Positions 47,177-60,377 of a stretch of DNA of 64,000 nt are shown here, piece by piece. The first letter of the stretch is position 1; each line of letters starts with the position of its first letter. The notes under the pieces are model-generated. The model made no database searches and had not been told where the DNA came from. It saw nothing but the letters and a program-made list of their open reading frames with translations. This DNA is from Oxytricha trifallax. Its lineage: Eukaryota; Ciliophora; Spirotrichea; Sporadotrichida; Oxytrichidae. The position numbers and the translations under genes were made by a program. Location: contig ARYC01000786.1 of NCBI GenBank assembly GCA_000711775.1, forward strand, positions 48,216 through 112,215, read 5' to 3'.

Positions 47177-47677
47177 CTAATAATTTTCAATAGATATCGA
47201 AAGTTTATTAAACAGTCTAAGATTAATTTCGATTCAATTATACTTAGTTAATTTGTTAATTCTAGCATTGAAATTAAACCTGGAGATACGAAAGCAATTC
47301 AGTTGATAATTCAAACATAATCATTATTGGGAATTATGTCTCAAATCGGTTTGTCAGCATAATTTTACTTAAGTTACTATTAACTTCAATTCCTGAAGTG
47401 TCATTTTAATCGTCAATAAATATTTAAAGTCTAGAATTCAAACATTCTCGTAAGAAAGAATAAATATTAGTATTTGAATTTATAAATATTTAATAAATAC
47501 ATATTCGATAATTAGTAGCAATCTCTTATGTATTTTTTGAAATAAGATTAAGCATTTTAAATAAAATGTTGTATTTCGTAGTCGAAATCTATTCAGTCTT
47601 TTAGATTTTATCCAAATATATATATATATTCTGGCTAAACAATATTAAAAATTGACGAGATAGCTCTGCTAAAATGA
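47177..47677 (+). other. 166-codon open frame continuing the 46.2-kb frame
   Basis: In the same frame as 46232-47176, directly after its TGA, and open to TGA 47675-47677. It contains FVNSSIEIKPGDTKAIQLI, LLGIMSQIGLSAQFYLSYYQ and FLKCHFNRQQIF. Ser/Thr/Pro-rich stretches with EIKPGD are typical of ciliate extracellular or ion-channel-like proteins, but no family can be named. The later part is AT-rich. One TGA in about 480 codons is unusual for random sequence of this composition. Confidence 0.4.
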
Positions 47678-48579
47678 AAATGAAATAATCTTATGAATAA
47701 TTTCAATAAAAACAAGTTATAGCTCATAATAAGTAATAAGTTTTATATACTTTATATTATTAATGATAATGCTAAATTGCGAGAATCTCAAGATTTGCTA
47801 TTAGCAACAAATTTTTTAAAAAGAAAGAATAAAAATATTTAATTAAATTTAATTAAATAATTTGAATATAAAAATAACAATAAAAAATAAATAAAAGATA
47901 TATAAAATTAAAAAATTATAAAAAAAAGAATTAACTTAAAAAGAAAAAAAAAAGAAAAAAAATAACGTATCAAAATTAAAGATCAGCTAAATTAAAAATA
48001 TAAAAATCCTCGTAGTTATGAAAGCTTAACATATTTAAAATAAGTATTAATCTTAAAACAAAGAATAAATAGGTAAATAAGGAATTTAAAATAAACGAAA
48101 AAAATATTTACAAAATAGAAATATCAAATTTTAGCAAAAAGACTTTTCTTTTCTAGTTACAATTTACATTGATAATAATTATTGCATATAAGAATAACTT
48201 ACTTAATATTTAGTGGAAAAAGCCTTTGCTTGAGAATCAAGAATAATAGCAATTTGCAAAAAATTTTAATCCCTATTTTATTCTATTTACATATTCTTTT
48301 TTTAATTAGTATCATATAATTTTTAATACAGATGTCCGGTAATATCCTAACAAAATAATTGATTATTTCTTTGATAACTTTCTTAATAAATTTTTATCGT
48401 TTATTATAATCTTTTTCTATGAATAATTTAATGTTATTTGAGTTTAAAAATAAAATATTAATAACAGATTTGATTACTTACTTTATGATAAATATCTACT
48501 AAATTTAATTTCAAATTAAAAATATCTTCTGTGGAAAAGAAATCTAGGATATAAATAAAACGCTATTAAAAGGATTTTG

Positions 48580-48978
48580 ATGTTATTCTGCAAGAAACTC
48601 AGCAAAGAAAGCAGATGTGAGGAAGAAATTGCACATACGACACATATATCAGCTGCTCATGAAGATAATAATAAGTATATATAACAAAGATTAATAGATG
48701 TTGAAAAATCATAGCGAGAAGGTAAAAGATAAATTTTTTAAAATGATTTTAAGCAAGTGACAAATGCCAGTAACTTTTAGGAATGCCTATCTCTTGTTTT
48801 TTATATTTATAAAAATATTGGTCCACAATCATCTAAATAGCTTTAATAAGGTAATTACTAGGCTTGTAAAATATATAATTTTCAAGCGTAGGCGAATAAT
48901 TCATAAATTTAAATGATCAAAATAACAAATTAATATAGACAAGAATAAGCTCGAATTTGGAAGTTGGAAAAGAGTTGA
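48580..48978 (+). CDS. hypothetical protein of 132 aa, candidate macronucleus-destined gene segment
   Basis: ATG 48580 to TGA 48976-48978, with thirteen TAA/TAG codons read as Gln. The product is polar and charged: MLFCKKLSKESRCEEEIAHT, AAHEDNNKYIQQRLIDVEKS, FKQVTNASNFQECLSLVFY, NIGPQSSKQLQQGNYQACKI and a basic end RQEQARIWKLEKS. Composition and balanced codons differ clearly from the spacer around it. The frame is also open upstream (reading KYLLWKRNLGYKQNAIKRIL), so the ATG may be internal to a larger coding segment. The family is unknown; Gln-rich proteins are common in ciliates. Confidence 0.45.
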
Positions 48979-49064
48979 AAATGAAATTGCAATTTAAATA
49001 GATAAAAAATAATTAAAATTTTTAATCATTTTAATTTTACAATTAAAATGATATAGACAGTCCA

Positions 49065-49195
49065 AAATTCTATCATATTTATTAATGTCAAATGTAAAAA
49101 TAAATTAATTTTTTTAATTATTGTAAACAGCGCTAAATTCATGCATATTTATTATTGTCAAATCTAAAATTTAATTAATTTTTTTAATGTTAAAG
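49065..49195. repeat. two-copy tandem repeat of about 68 bp
   Basis: Two adjacent units share ATATTTATTA(A/T)TGTCAAAT, then AAATTAATTTTTTTAAT. They differ at several sites. Probably a simple local duplication in spacer. Confidence 0.6.
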
Positions 49196-50460
49196 GTTAT
49201 TTCTATAAGGTGTTAAATGTTGATAATTCAATAGTTACCTGCAAATAGTAGTGCTGCCTTCTTATTTTTTTATATACTTATTGTAAATTTAGTTTAATAT
49301 TTCTAATTTATCCAATTATTTTTCATTCAATGTTTTATATCATTCTTATATACTTACTAATTTATAATCGTATAGCATCCAAATTCATGAATTAGTTCAA
49401 GATTATTTACTACACAAATAATGGTTTTCAGTGAATATCCAATAAATTGATAAGAAAAACTTGGTGGATGAGATGATTGTGATTGCATAAAGCAACTTAC
49501 ATAATTAATGAATAATTTTATATTTTTTAATATTATGTTACTATATATATATACCAGAATTATTTTTAATAAACTAAACTGAATAAATTATTCATTTAGA
49601 ATATTTTCTTATAATAAAATGAAATTTATTTGTCTAATTAGCTTAATTATGTTAATTTAATATGTGGTATCTATTAGTTATAAAATTTAAGGGGCATAAT
49701 TAAATTAATATAGTCAAAAGTATATGTCAACTGACTACATTTCATAAAACTAAATCATAGAATTAACTTGTAAATACCTATATATATATATATATAGAAA
49801 AATGCGAAATCATTTGACAAATAAATTTAATTAAGTTTATCTTTTACCCAAATAATTTAAGGTATAAATATTAATTGCTTATATAATGTAAAAACGAATT
49901 TAAATTTGTAAACTTAGTGAGTTATTCATTTTGCTTTTTATAAAACAATTGAAAGACAATCCTATAACAATCTCAATTATTTTATAACACAGTAATTCAT
50001 AACTTTAACGTAGATAAGATATAAATAAAAATGAAGGATAAAATTGATATAATCAAATGATATTTGAAAAAAATAATATTACTAGTAGCAAGAAGGATTG
50101 AAGAGAAAGTTTGAAAATCTTAGCAACAAAAGCATCTGGCAGTATTTCAATCAGCTAAACACATACTAATTGTGAAAGCTTAAGTTAACAAACACATGAA
50201 TTGATAATGTATGATAAGCTATCTGATAAATTATTTAAATATCGCTTATATTTACTGATAACAAAAATAATTTTAATATATTAACATATCAAAATAAAAT
50301 GAACACTATATTTAAGTTAAATTTTATAAAATATTTAAAAACTTTGTTTAAAGTCACCTTTTATTAATGCTATGTAATTAATTTTGAATTTATTCTTAGT
50401 AGATTTTCTAAAACAAACTCAAATAAATAAATTACAATGCCTTCTAATATTTAAAAGAGA
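49196..50460. other. AT-rich DNA without supported features
   Basis: Very AT-rich, with a short (TA)n at about 49778-49794. No conserved frame or element recognised. Confidence 0.4.
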
Positions 50461-50465
50461 AAATT

Positions 50466-50906
50466 ATGGTTGACTAAACAACATAAATTAATAGTATTTA
50501 TTTTAGAGATACAAACAAATAACTTTTAAAACTTCCATGTTACAGTATAAATAATTTAGATTTAATTATCATTTTCGAGGAGATAGAGATTGTTTTAAAT
50601 CTCATCCACCGAAAGTAATTTCAATCATCCAGATATAACAAATTGAGATAGATCAATTCATTGAATCTTAATTTAAAGAATCTCACACAAATTGTAAATA
50701 AATGCATTATCAGAAACATAACAGCAGGAAATTATCAAACTTCTAGATGTAATTTCATAAAATAAAGTTATGTATAGCAATTAAATCTACAAAAATTTAA
50801 GTATTTAATCAAAAATTTGGTATTTAAAGTCAATTATACTGCCCTTATTTTAAATTATAGCTTGCTAGTACAATTATCTTAAACTTTTTATATTAAGCAA
50901 TATTGA
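50466..50906 (+). CDS. hypothetical protein of 146 aa, candidate macronucleus-destined gene segment
   Basis: ATG 50466 to TGA 50904-50906, open in code 6. It begins MVDQTTQINSIYFRDTNKQL and continues FEEIEIVLNLIHRKQFQSS, NSLNLNLKNLTQIVNKCII and NITAGNYQTSRCNFIKQSYV. Leu/Asn/Gln-rich amphipathic stretches dominate, with Cys at three places. GC is slightly above the flanks in 50575-50760. No motif is recognised. It might be a complete small gene or one MDS of a larger gene, and a chance frame cannot be ruled out. Confidence 0.4.
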
Positions 50907-51807
50907 TAGGTTATTGAGAATTGTATTCCTAATAAAAATAACTAAGCGCCATGCAAATATTCATTATATTATTAATGATTACAAGCAATTACACGGATTT
51001 ATAAGTTTAAGCTTTTTGAATCATAGTTAATTTTGAATAATATTAATATTTAATTAAAAAAGTGAAGTTTAACTATAATAACACTTTATAAAACTATAAA
51101 TAATGAAAGCATACTTATTTCAATATACTTAAAAGATAATATAAATTCAATGAACAGAGATTAGATTTATTGAGATTGTTTGTAAGAAAGTATATACTCT
51201 ATATGTAGTGATTAAATTTCATAAATAGGTAATATAAAATTTAAATAGCTTTATATTGTAACTTTTGATAAACAAGAAATGATTTAATTTCTTTCGGTAC
51301 CTCATAGCAATTAATTATCTTAATAAATCGAATTAAATGTATAACTTTTGTTAGCATCTCTAATAAAGGAATATCATTTTGTATATAATTATTGATAAAA
51401 TAACTATATAATATATCTGATTTACCTCTATCATAATTAGATTCGAATTATTTTCAAACGCTGAATGATACTTAAATAATATAACCATACTTAATACTAT
51501 ATGATTCATTATAAATATAAAAGCTTGAAATTTTACAATCAAAAGAATCAGATTTAAGTTTAATATATTTAATAGCCGACGGCAATACTAAATTTAAAAT
51601 TACTCAAGTTTAAATTGATCCTCACTTAAATAATTAAATGAATTAATAACATTTTATATTCTAATATATATGAGACAAAATAATTTTATATAATTAAATT
51701 AATTTATGATTTAAATCAGAATGATAAAATGAGGGTTTATAAATAGTTAAAATTTGCAATAGAATTCACTTCAAAATAGTATTAGTTCTAGAATTTATGC
51801 AATTTTA
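50907..51807. other. AT-rich DNA without supported features
   Basis: Spacer-like DNA up to the third copy of the GC-rich repeat. Nothing recognisable. Confidence 0.4.
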
Positions 51808-52492
51808 GTCAATGAGTAATCTCAAAATTAAATTTTGCATATCACTGTTTAATACTAAAATCAAACCATCAATCTTAGTCGTGATGTAGACGTATCTGAG
51901 TCAGTTGACGTGGCGAATTCCGTGACGTGGCAGTCATAAAGTAGAAAACTCCAAAAAACCACCTCGCCTCCATTCCACCTTTCTCTGTTTCTGAGATGCA
52001 TCCGAGATAAGAGCCAAGTGCCTAGCAACTTGGAGTATCCCCCGCAGATCTGTCAGAGATCAGCTTCTTGTAAACAATTAAAAAGAGGTAGTGAAAACTC
52101 TTACCAGGTTCCACCGTTGTTGAGATAGTAGTCTCAGTCCTTTCGCTGTGGTAGACCTTCCTGGTGTGGGAGGAAAAATCATTATCGTTGGCTTCTATGA
52201 TTCTCATCGTCTCACTTTTGAAGGCTGACCACAACCTTCATTCTGTTACCTAAGAAACTAAACTCATGCCAGGAAGCTCATCTATTGCAGGGAAATCCTA
52301 GCGTGCAGCCCACTCGATGAGTGTTTAAGCTGACAGATTGAATCCCGTCGACTGGCCCCTAAAGCGGTGAACCCAGCAACCCCCTGCCTACCCTTAGCAG
52401 GCCTCAGTGTAGTAGAAAGTTCTATTAGAAAGTCCTGAATGCGATTGGTACCTCACTCAGCAATTAACTTTCTAATTTAATAATAATTTATG
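51808..52492 (-). repeat. GC-rich dispersed repeat, copy C
   Basis: The closest relative of copy A, but inverted relative to it. Similarity extends from CTCAAAATTAAATTTTGCAT (51820) through CACTGTTTAATAC, GTGACGTGGCAG and the ANDNDF-coding segment (minus strand, near 52185) to GCAATTAACTTTCTAATTTA (52490). On the minus strand MWSAFKSETMRIIEANDNDF is followed by a GTAAGAG site matching copies A and B. The presumed 3' splice end is AAG here, where copy A has CAG. Confidence 0.8.
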
Positions 52493-54302
52493 CAATATTA
52501 AACTTAACCAAACTCAATATATATCAAATATAACATTAATAATTATACAATAAATTATTATAAATACTAATAATTCTAAACTAAAAATGGAATTAATTTA
52601 CAAGATGAAAGACAAAACTTAGAGACGAAGTTAAATTTCAATTTTCTTATTTATCAAAAATAGTAATTTAATAATCTAAATTAAACTCCATAAAATACAG
52701 GCTTTTCTAGTATGAACTAAAGGATTATAAGAGACGAGTTATAAGTTACTACAGAATGATATTAAATTATTAATTTCAGTTAAGCTGGAATTGTGAAAAA
52801 TATGCAGAAATATGATTTATAAGGTTAGTGGTTAATTAATAAAATATAAGGAATTATTAGAGTTAAAAGTTTATTCTCTAATTTAAAAAATCTTCAAGTT
52901 GATAAATCACAGGTTTAGTAAGCAGAAATAAATATATAATTTTTTTCAAAGATTAAATTAAGCATAATCTTTGCAAATCTAAGACTCAATAAAAGTATGA
53001 AATATTATTATGATATAATTAACAAAGGAAGAATCAAAATTAAATAAATTCTTAAGTTTATCTACTTTAAAGTTAAGATTAAAGTAATTAAAATATTAAA
53101 AAAGTTATCTTTTTTTTTATTCTGAAAGTTGCTTGACTTTTTGAATAAACTATAGAGAATATTAATCAAAGTCTTATGAAGCTATTAATGATATTTCATA
53201 CATTCATATTAATTTATAAGTAAATGAATCATTTATAATTAATCTATAGCAATCATTAGAATTAAAACTAAAAAGAAGTAATACTGAAGTCAGTTTAAAT
53301 AAACAATAAATTAATGAAAATAAATAAAGAATCGTTCATGAGGTTTGAGAATATTGGTTTTTTCATTTATTTGGCAATTTTTTTAATAACATTTAATGTA
53401 AGTTCATATAATTACAATGTTTCTATCATAAGCTATAAAAAGTAAGGTGCTAATGAAGTATAATTGAGATATCTTCATCAACCTATAACTTTGAATATGC
53501 AATAAATGTAAAAATTATATACTTGATTATTCTTCTAAACTAAAAATATAGCTGAAGAGTTAATTTGTAATTATGCTAAATTATAGAAATATAAAATACG
53601 GAAATAAGAACAAAGTTATTTCGGAAAAAAGGGTTATTATCAAATAAATTAATTTAAATTTGAATGACTCCTCAACTTACAGATAGTATTGACTTACAGT
53701 GTCTAAAGTCAAAAGGTTGAAATTAAAACTTACTAACTATCTAGCAGGTTTAAGCCTCAATATTAATTTTGATAAAGCTTTGAATAATAATAATATAATT
53801 GGAATCACACCACTCTGTAAATTTAAATAGCAAAATACTCCCTCACCTTTACTTAATATAAACCTGATTGAGCTTTAAAATATAAACAATTGTTTGTTAA
53901 AAGCATTTTTTTGTAAAAATAATAGAGAATTTTCTTTAAAATTTTTATTTTTCCCTTAATCTAATTCAAATATTAATAATATTTTCTTTTCTTATTATTA
54001 ACTCAAAAAGTTAATAGAAATTATACTCGTATATGTGTTAAAAAATCTAAAAGAGCTACAAAAAGCTCACACTCAAATATTCTAAGGGTACTAATTAACT
54101 CTTCGTTGAAAACAGTGGGACTGATTAATAAAATAATAGAAAAACTAAAGTTAAAGTATTTTCTAAATTCAGAGCTCTGCTAAAAAGCAGCCTCAACTTC
54201 CAACTCCTCCTTTAAGCAACTACTTTGATAAAATTTAACTTCAAAGAAACAATATGAGCTGGTCTTCACTTCCCACAATCATGAAGACCAAAACAGATTT
54301 GA
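52493..54302. other. AT-rich DNA with a retroelement-like tail at 53735-53802
   Basis: Mostly spacer. At 53735-53802 a block ending TTTAAGCCTCAATATTAAT, then AATAATAATAATATAAT, repeats the ending found at 35285-35340. It is probably the 3' tip of a non-LTR retroelement family. The stretch from about 54160 becomes richer in C and may be the 5' part of the frameshifted ORF that follows (for example KKQPQLPTPPLSNYFDK). Confidence 0.45.
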
Positions 54303-55379
54303 TATCAAATATATAAAAAAGCTATCGACGAGGAAAGTATTGTAGAAACAAGTTTCTACACTATCGTTCATAAATGTAGAGATACTACAGACCTTGTACT
54401 TGACAAATTCTTACCCCTCACTCAAGATGAACTATAAATCTCATAAGTCAAGTGTCTTAATGCCTTCTATGCTCACAAAAATATTTTCTTCGTAATGATT
54501 TTTAAGATTTAGAAATACAACTAAACACAAGATATAGGGCGCATTCAAGATATAACCATTGCTACTTGGAACAAAAACTTTGAATATCATTTCAAAGAAG
54601 AAATATTTCAAGCATTAATCCACTCCTTAGCTTTCACTATTAAAAACCCCCAGATAATAGAAGAATCAACCTTCAAGTTAACTAACTTAGCTATATAATC
54701 ACTTTAAAATTTATCATATCAAGGTATATTAAACAGAAAATACATAATAACCCTAAACTAGATAACCCTCCAGAGCAAACACCAATCTAACATTTTTAAT
54801 AGGATGTCAAAATGAAAGAAGAAGACTGATTCTAAATATACACGTCATTATAAGCTAAAAAACAACCTAAACCTAAACCAATTATTGAATCATAACATCA
54901 GAAAAGTCTGACCAGTATACTTTCATCTGATCAATTTAATCAAGAAGTGAAGAAGAGTAATATTAAAAAAGTTAAGCTCGTACATTTAAATAACCATAAA
55001 CTTTAATAATAATAATTTTAATTCAAGGTACTCAGTAAAATTAACTACTAGATGGATGAAAGAATTATAAAGAATTTATCACTTTGGGCAAACCAATAGT
55101 TATAATGGTTTTATGCCAAGACAAAGAATAAATACTTTCATGAATTAGATATTGAAGAGAAATAATAATTTAAAACATTCCTTACAGTTGATTTTTACAA
55201 AAAGAAATCTAAATGTCAGAAAGTCTACTTCAGTGAACACCATGATTGTACTCTATGTTGATGCAAAAGGAAATGGACCATAACAACTTAGGAACTACAC
55301 ATTCCCTCATATTGAACAACTATCAAAATTTCAAAACAAAACTAAAAAGTGCGTAAATGGAAGTCACTCATATATTTGA
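54303..55379 (+). pseudogene. unknown protein gene in three frames (frameshifted)
   Basis: Three consecutive open stretches follow one another in different frames: 54303-54815 (170 codons, IDEESIVETSFYTIVHKCRD, DLVLDKFLPLTQDELQ, IATWNKNFEYHFKEE); 54830-55261 (143 codons, QPKPKPIIESQHQKSLTSIL, MDERIIKNLSLWANQQLQW, FYKKKSKCQKVYFSEHHDC); and 55260-55379 (39 codons, DAKGNGPQQLRNYTFPHIEQ). Composition is protein-like and C-richer than the flanks. Retroelement-like tails lie before (53.8 kb) and weakly after (55.86-55.90 kb), so it may be the ORF of a decayed retroelement. Sequencing error, introns or MDS junctions could also explain the shifts. No domain is recognised. Confidence 0.45.
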
Positions 55380-57076
55380 ACTCAAGTTGAGAAAAAAAAG
55401 TTGCAAACATATTTATACTCAACTGACACATAGAAAAACTTACAAACCTCAAATAATTGAAAGGAGTTTCAAGATGGAAGAAGAATAGAAAACTTGACAT
55501 CCAAATTAAGACAAAAAGGATCTACGTAGATCAGAATACTTCAAATGAAAAGGGCTAGACCCTTATTTAAAACCCCGTTAATCATTTAAGAAAGAAGAAT
55601 AGGAGTTAAGAACAAATAAACATAAAGAAAAGTTTTAATGGAGTAAATTATAAATGTTTGGGCTAATTATTAAAACTATTGGCTGGATTAATTGTCCTTA
55701 TAAAATAAACCAATCAAGGTGTGTGAAATAAATATTAACCTAATTATATATAATTTCAGTCAATTATAATTTTATTTTTAATTAATTGTTCTTAACCCCC
55801 ATATATTTTGTCTTAATTGAAATATTTGGTTTTTTTATCATATTTCTAAGTTGGGGGTCCCTTGAGACCTCAGTGTGATAATATTATTATTGTTAATATA
55901 ATATTTTTATCTTTTTTATAATAATCAGCAAATAACAACTAATACTAAAGTATTAACATTTTTATTTTTTCCTTAATTTCAGTAAAATCTCAGTATTAGT
56001 TTAAATCATAAATTGTTCTTACACTAAAAGAGATAAGAATTAATTGGATTAATTAAAAAAACTCTGAATAAGTCCTGCTAATTAAAATAAATACAATAAA
56101 TTACTTACGTTGTGGCTACAATAATAAAAAGAAACATGCTAATTGCTTGAAAGAAAAATTTCACTATACATTGATTATAGATATTAGATAAAAATTAGGA
56201 TGCATTTTATTGAGATTATATATAGCTTTAAATTAGTTAAAATAAATCATAAATTTTATTAAATTTATTTGGAAAATGAATTACCAAGGATAGCAAATAA
56301 ACTAGAGATAATTCAGACGCAACATATCAAACAAGCTCTACAAGAGAATCAATAACAATTGATTGAATATATATTAGAAAAGTCTGAGATAAAATATTGA
56401 AAAAGTAGAAACAATAAAACTAGAAAGTCAAAACCAAATATAATATGTAATGTAATTGAGAAATTTGAGGAAAAATCAATATGGCGAGAATAGGGATAAT
56501 TAATCAATTTAAAATTCTAAGAATGAATATTATGCTAACATAAAACACTAAGGGTTATACTGAAAATGAAATATTTAAATTTAATTGAATAATGGATTAT
56601 ATTATTGTCTTTGAATTTAAAATGAAAAGAGTCTGGTTTATTTTTACTATATACAATAAATTAGAGAAAAATAAACAGCATGTTATGAATATACACATCT
56701 AACTCAATATGTTTTATAATACACAATATAGAAGTTATCTTTAAGATATTAGTTAAAGGGAGGGGAGCTATGTCTGACAAAAAAATGATGTAGACATTTG
56801 TGTAGATTCAAACTTTACAACTTAAGATATTTGAACTAAACTAGCTTTGAATTGAAAGAAATAATTACAAAAGATGTACTGAGTGACAATTGTAATATAT
56901 TATAAATCAAGAAGTTTTGAGTTGGTGGTTTTTATGAATATTTTAATGCCATTATTTCAATATATTTTATTTAATAAAATTAATAATTTTATGGCTATAA
57001 TATATAATTAATCTACATAAGATAGATCATTATTATAACTTGAAAATATTGGCAAACCACTATGAAATAAGCAAAG

Positions 57077-57116
<40 letters not shown>

Positions 57117-58976
57117 TACATTGATTTTTATTCATTCTCTTTAGCTGCTAATGTTTATAATCATTTAAATATTCTTTCTTCTTAAATAATATTTTATATC
57201 TCATAGTTTGGTATTTTTATTGAAAAAAATGTCAACTTAAAAGTAATTTAAACTCAAAGATTTATTGAGAAAAGTCAGATTAGGGATGAAGATTAAATGC
57301 TTATAGAGACATTTATGAGTGTTTAGACTTTGTTACTGAATTCCTCAGATTTGGTGTGTAATTAAAAGCAGCTTTAATTATATACTTTTACATTTTTAAG
57401 ATTTACTAATGTATGTTTATCACTACTTCTATTGTCAGTTTATTTCAATTAATTGTGAACTAAATAACAATTAAACTAAAATCAAAATTGATTTAGCTTC
57501 TATATTCATAAAATTATTTAGAGAACTCTGGTAATAATGCTCAGAAGCTCATTGTCTCAAAATACTTGAAGTTTATTGATGATTCAAATAGAGATGCATG
57601 ATGATTCTAAGTCATCGAATATCTCTTATTAATGTAATTATGTTATATATTGTAGAAGCAATTCTTCTATTTTATAAAATTGTTAATTTTCTATTTTTAA
57701 TAAAAGTACTATAGGTAAATACTATTAATTAAAATATAGTTCACCACACAATGAAATAGAATTATATGCCCTTGTTAATTTAAATATTGGGATATTGAAT
57801 TACTGAGTGTTTGGTTAACTTAGCAAATAGAATAAGACACGTTATTATAGGTAATCACTCTTATCATTACTCCATTAGACTTTTCATTGTTGACAAAGAT
57901 AGTTTTATCTTTAATTTTGAAAAGGACTTAGTTAAAGTCTGACAGAAAAGAGGATTGTATTGATAATAAATTAAATTATTAAGATAACAAATTATTTAGT
58001 TTCATAATTCAAGATAAGAATTCTTTTTATTAGCAAAACAATTTTATTCATTTTTTTTTTAAATTCCAATTAAAATATCGTCTAATTATTATTCTTATTT
58101 AAATGAATATACAAACAGAAGCTCAAATTTTATTTAATTACAGTTAATTTATGATAATTTAAATTATGGTGTATAGAAATTTGAATCCAAATTATCTACT
58201 TAAATAGGAAAGAAATGATGTATGTCCAAATGTTTGATTAATTATTTATTTCTGGCATAATTAGAAAATATAATATAAACAATTAAACTGCTCATTTTAT
58301 AAATATGTTTAATATAAAGGAAACTTTCAATAGAATAAATAAACGAAATAAGCCAGATCACCTTTTCAAATCTCTGGTAATCAAATTTTTCTTTTCTTCC
58401 TCAACTTCTTCTGCTTTAATTATATTTAAACTTGATTGAATTAGTGAGATTTATATTAAATATAAAAGTAACTTTTATTATATAGCTGCAAATATTTATT
58501 TTTTATAAATTAAATTATTTCTTCCATCCATAACTTCTCATAGTAATGACAGTAATTATTGCTCTCATTATTACTCTCAACTATTATATTTATACGATAT
58601 TTTTTCAACATGCATAGTTAGATGTTATCAGGAATATTTTTTTTAAACAATTGTTGATTGGTATATAAACATCTTATTACTGTTTTTTCCTAACTTTTAT
58701 CAAGTTTAGTGGAACTTATTGACATTAATATCAGCCAATTTTTATCATCTTAAATTTTGATGCTATGCATAAAATATTTTATAATTCATTAAATAGAGGC
58801 TAGAAAATTTAACTTGTTAAAATGAAAATAAACAAAGAACAAATAAAATATAATTGTATGTGTTTGTGTTAAGTGTTTCTAGTAATTTAGTGATAAATAT
58901 ACTTAATTATAGAAGTAAAATACTAACAATGTTGATAAGAATAATAAAACGCTCGATTACATCTTATAATCATAAT

Positions 58977-59014
<38 letters not shown>

Positions 59015-59169
59015 GACAATTTGCTTAAAATTATTCATATTTCCAAACACATGCGTGAATCTAAAGCAAATTAAAAGGTTTTCTATCTTTAAAGATTGTA
59101 TAAACTACTTAATTCTATAACTTATTTCAATATAACATTAGCTTTCTGAAGAGCTAAGTATATTATCAC
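55380..59169. other. AT-rich DNA with (TA)n microsatellites
   Basis: Besides a faint retroelement-like tail at 55855-55900 (TTGGGGGTCCCTTGAGACC then ATAATATTATTATTG), this is spacer. Pure (TA)n tracts lie at about 57078-57111 and 58981-59011. No conserved frame is recognised. Confidence 0.45.
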
Positions 59170-59324
59170 ATTCAAAAAAACCCAAAACCCCTGAAGTTGT
59201 TTGATTGAGTTTTTGATTGAGTTTTTGATTGATAAAATTAGACTATTAACGGATACTATATTAGGGTTTTAATAGGGTTTATGTAGGGGTTTTATGTTTA
59301 AATATTAGTAATATAAGTGAGTAT

Positions 59325-60372
59325 ATGCGAGGTTGGGGTCAGTTTATGACAGTGAGTATATAGATTTATTGTATAAGTTGCGTTATGGATCTAATGATTA
59401 TAGTGATCAACTCAAACCTATTCTTTATTACGCATCTATAGCAAGACTGCTACATAAATCTCCTGCCACTGTTAGGTCTCACTGTCTATTAGCATTAAAT
59501 TTAAAGAGATAGCAGCTTAATTCTAAGCCTAAAAGACCTCTCAATATTTAGCAGCATCATATCGATTATCTTATTAATGATAAGACTCTTAAATACTGGG
59601 CATATTTCTCTCTCGCATAGAGAGCTGTGATGTTTCATCGCCAATTTCCTGAGCTTCATATCTCAGTTAAGTCTATAGCTAACATATTTAAAAGAATGGA
59701 ATATATTACAAGACAGTCAATCGTATAAAGAGAGTGATTGACTTTAATGTTCAATTTTATAAGGATAATTTAAATTAAATATTCAATCAAATGCAGAGGG
59801 CTATTACTAATAATATCAAGTTCATACACGCTGATGAGGCAGTATTCACCTTTAATACCTTCATCTCAAGGTCTTTGTATAAAAGATATAGCAACATAGA
59901 GGTATATGATTAATAAGTTATGGTTTAAACTCATGCTATTCTTGGTGGAATAAGTGAAGATAGTGGCCTCAAGACCTATGTTATTCACCCTCTTTCTATA
60001 AAGATTGAATAATATATTTAGTTCTTGCAATAACTCAGAGACAAGTACGCTGAGTAAGAGATTATTCTGTCCGTTGATTACTTGTCAGTTCATAAAACTA
60101 AAGACTCAAAGAAGGAATATGAAAGATTAAACATAACACATGAATTGAATGTTCCCTACAGTCTTCAGTTCAATGGAATTGAATTATATTGGGGGTTGTT
60201 AAAAGGCCACTACAAGAAACTTCTACTTTATCACTTGATGCACGACTTTAAGATAGATTAAGTTGATTTTACTAAAAGTGCTGCTAAGAGAGTCAGTGAT
60301 TAGAAAGCTAAAGTATGTGCTAGAGAAGGGAGATTTTGTGTAAATAAATAAGTTTTAGATTTAAGCGAATGA
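59325..60372 (+). pseudogene. TBE 3 transposase, frameshifted
   Basis: One G fewer than in TBE 2 near 59337 shifts the frame after four codons (MRGWGQFM). Further losses occur, for example near 59700. Catalytic-region blocks are still legible: HADEAVF, VDYLSVH (N next to the catalytic D replaced by Y) and NGIELYWGLLKGHYKK. It cannot encode a full transposase. Confidence 0.85.
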
Positions 60373-60377
60373 AACGT

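Noticed and set aside
57078-57111. (TA)n tract as a regulatory site or origin
   Set aside because: Similar tracts occur several times in spacer; there is nothing beyond simple sequence to support a function.
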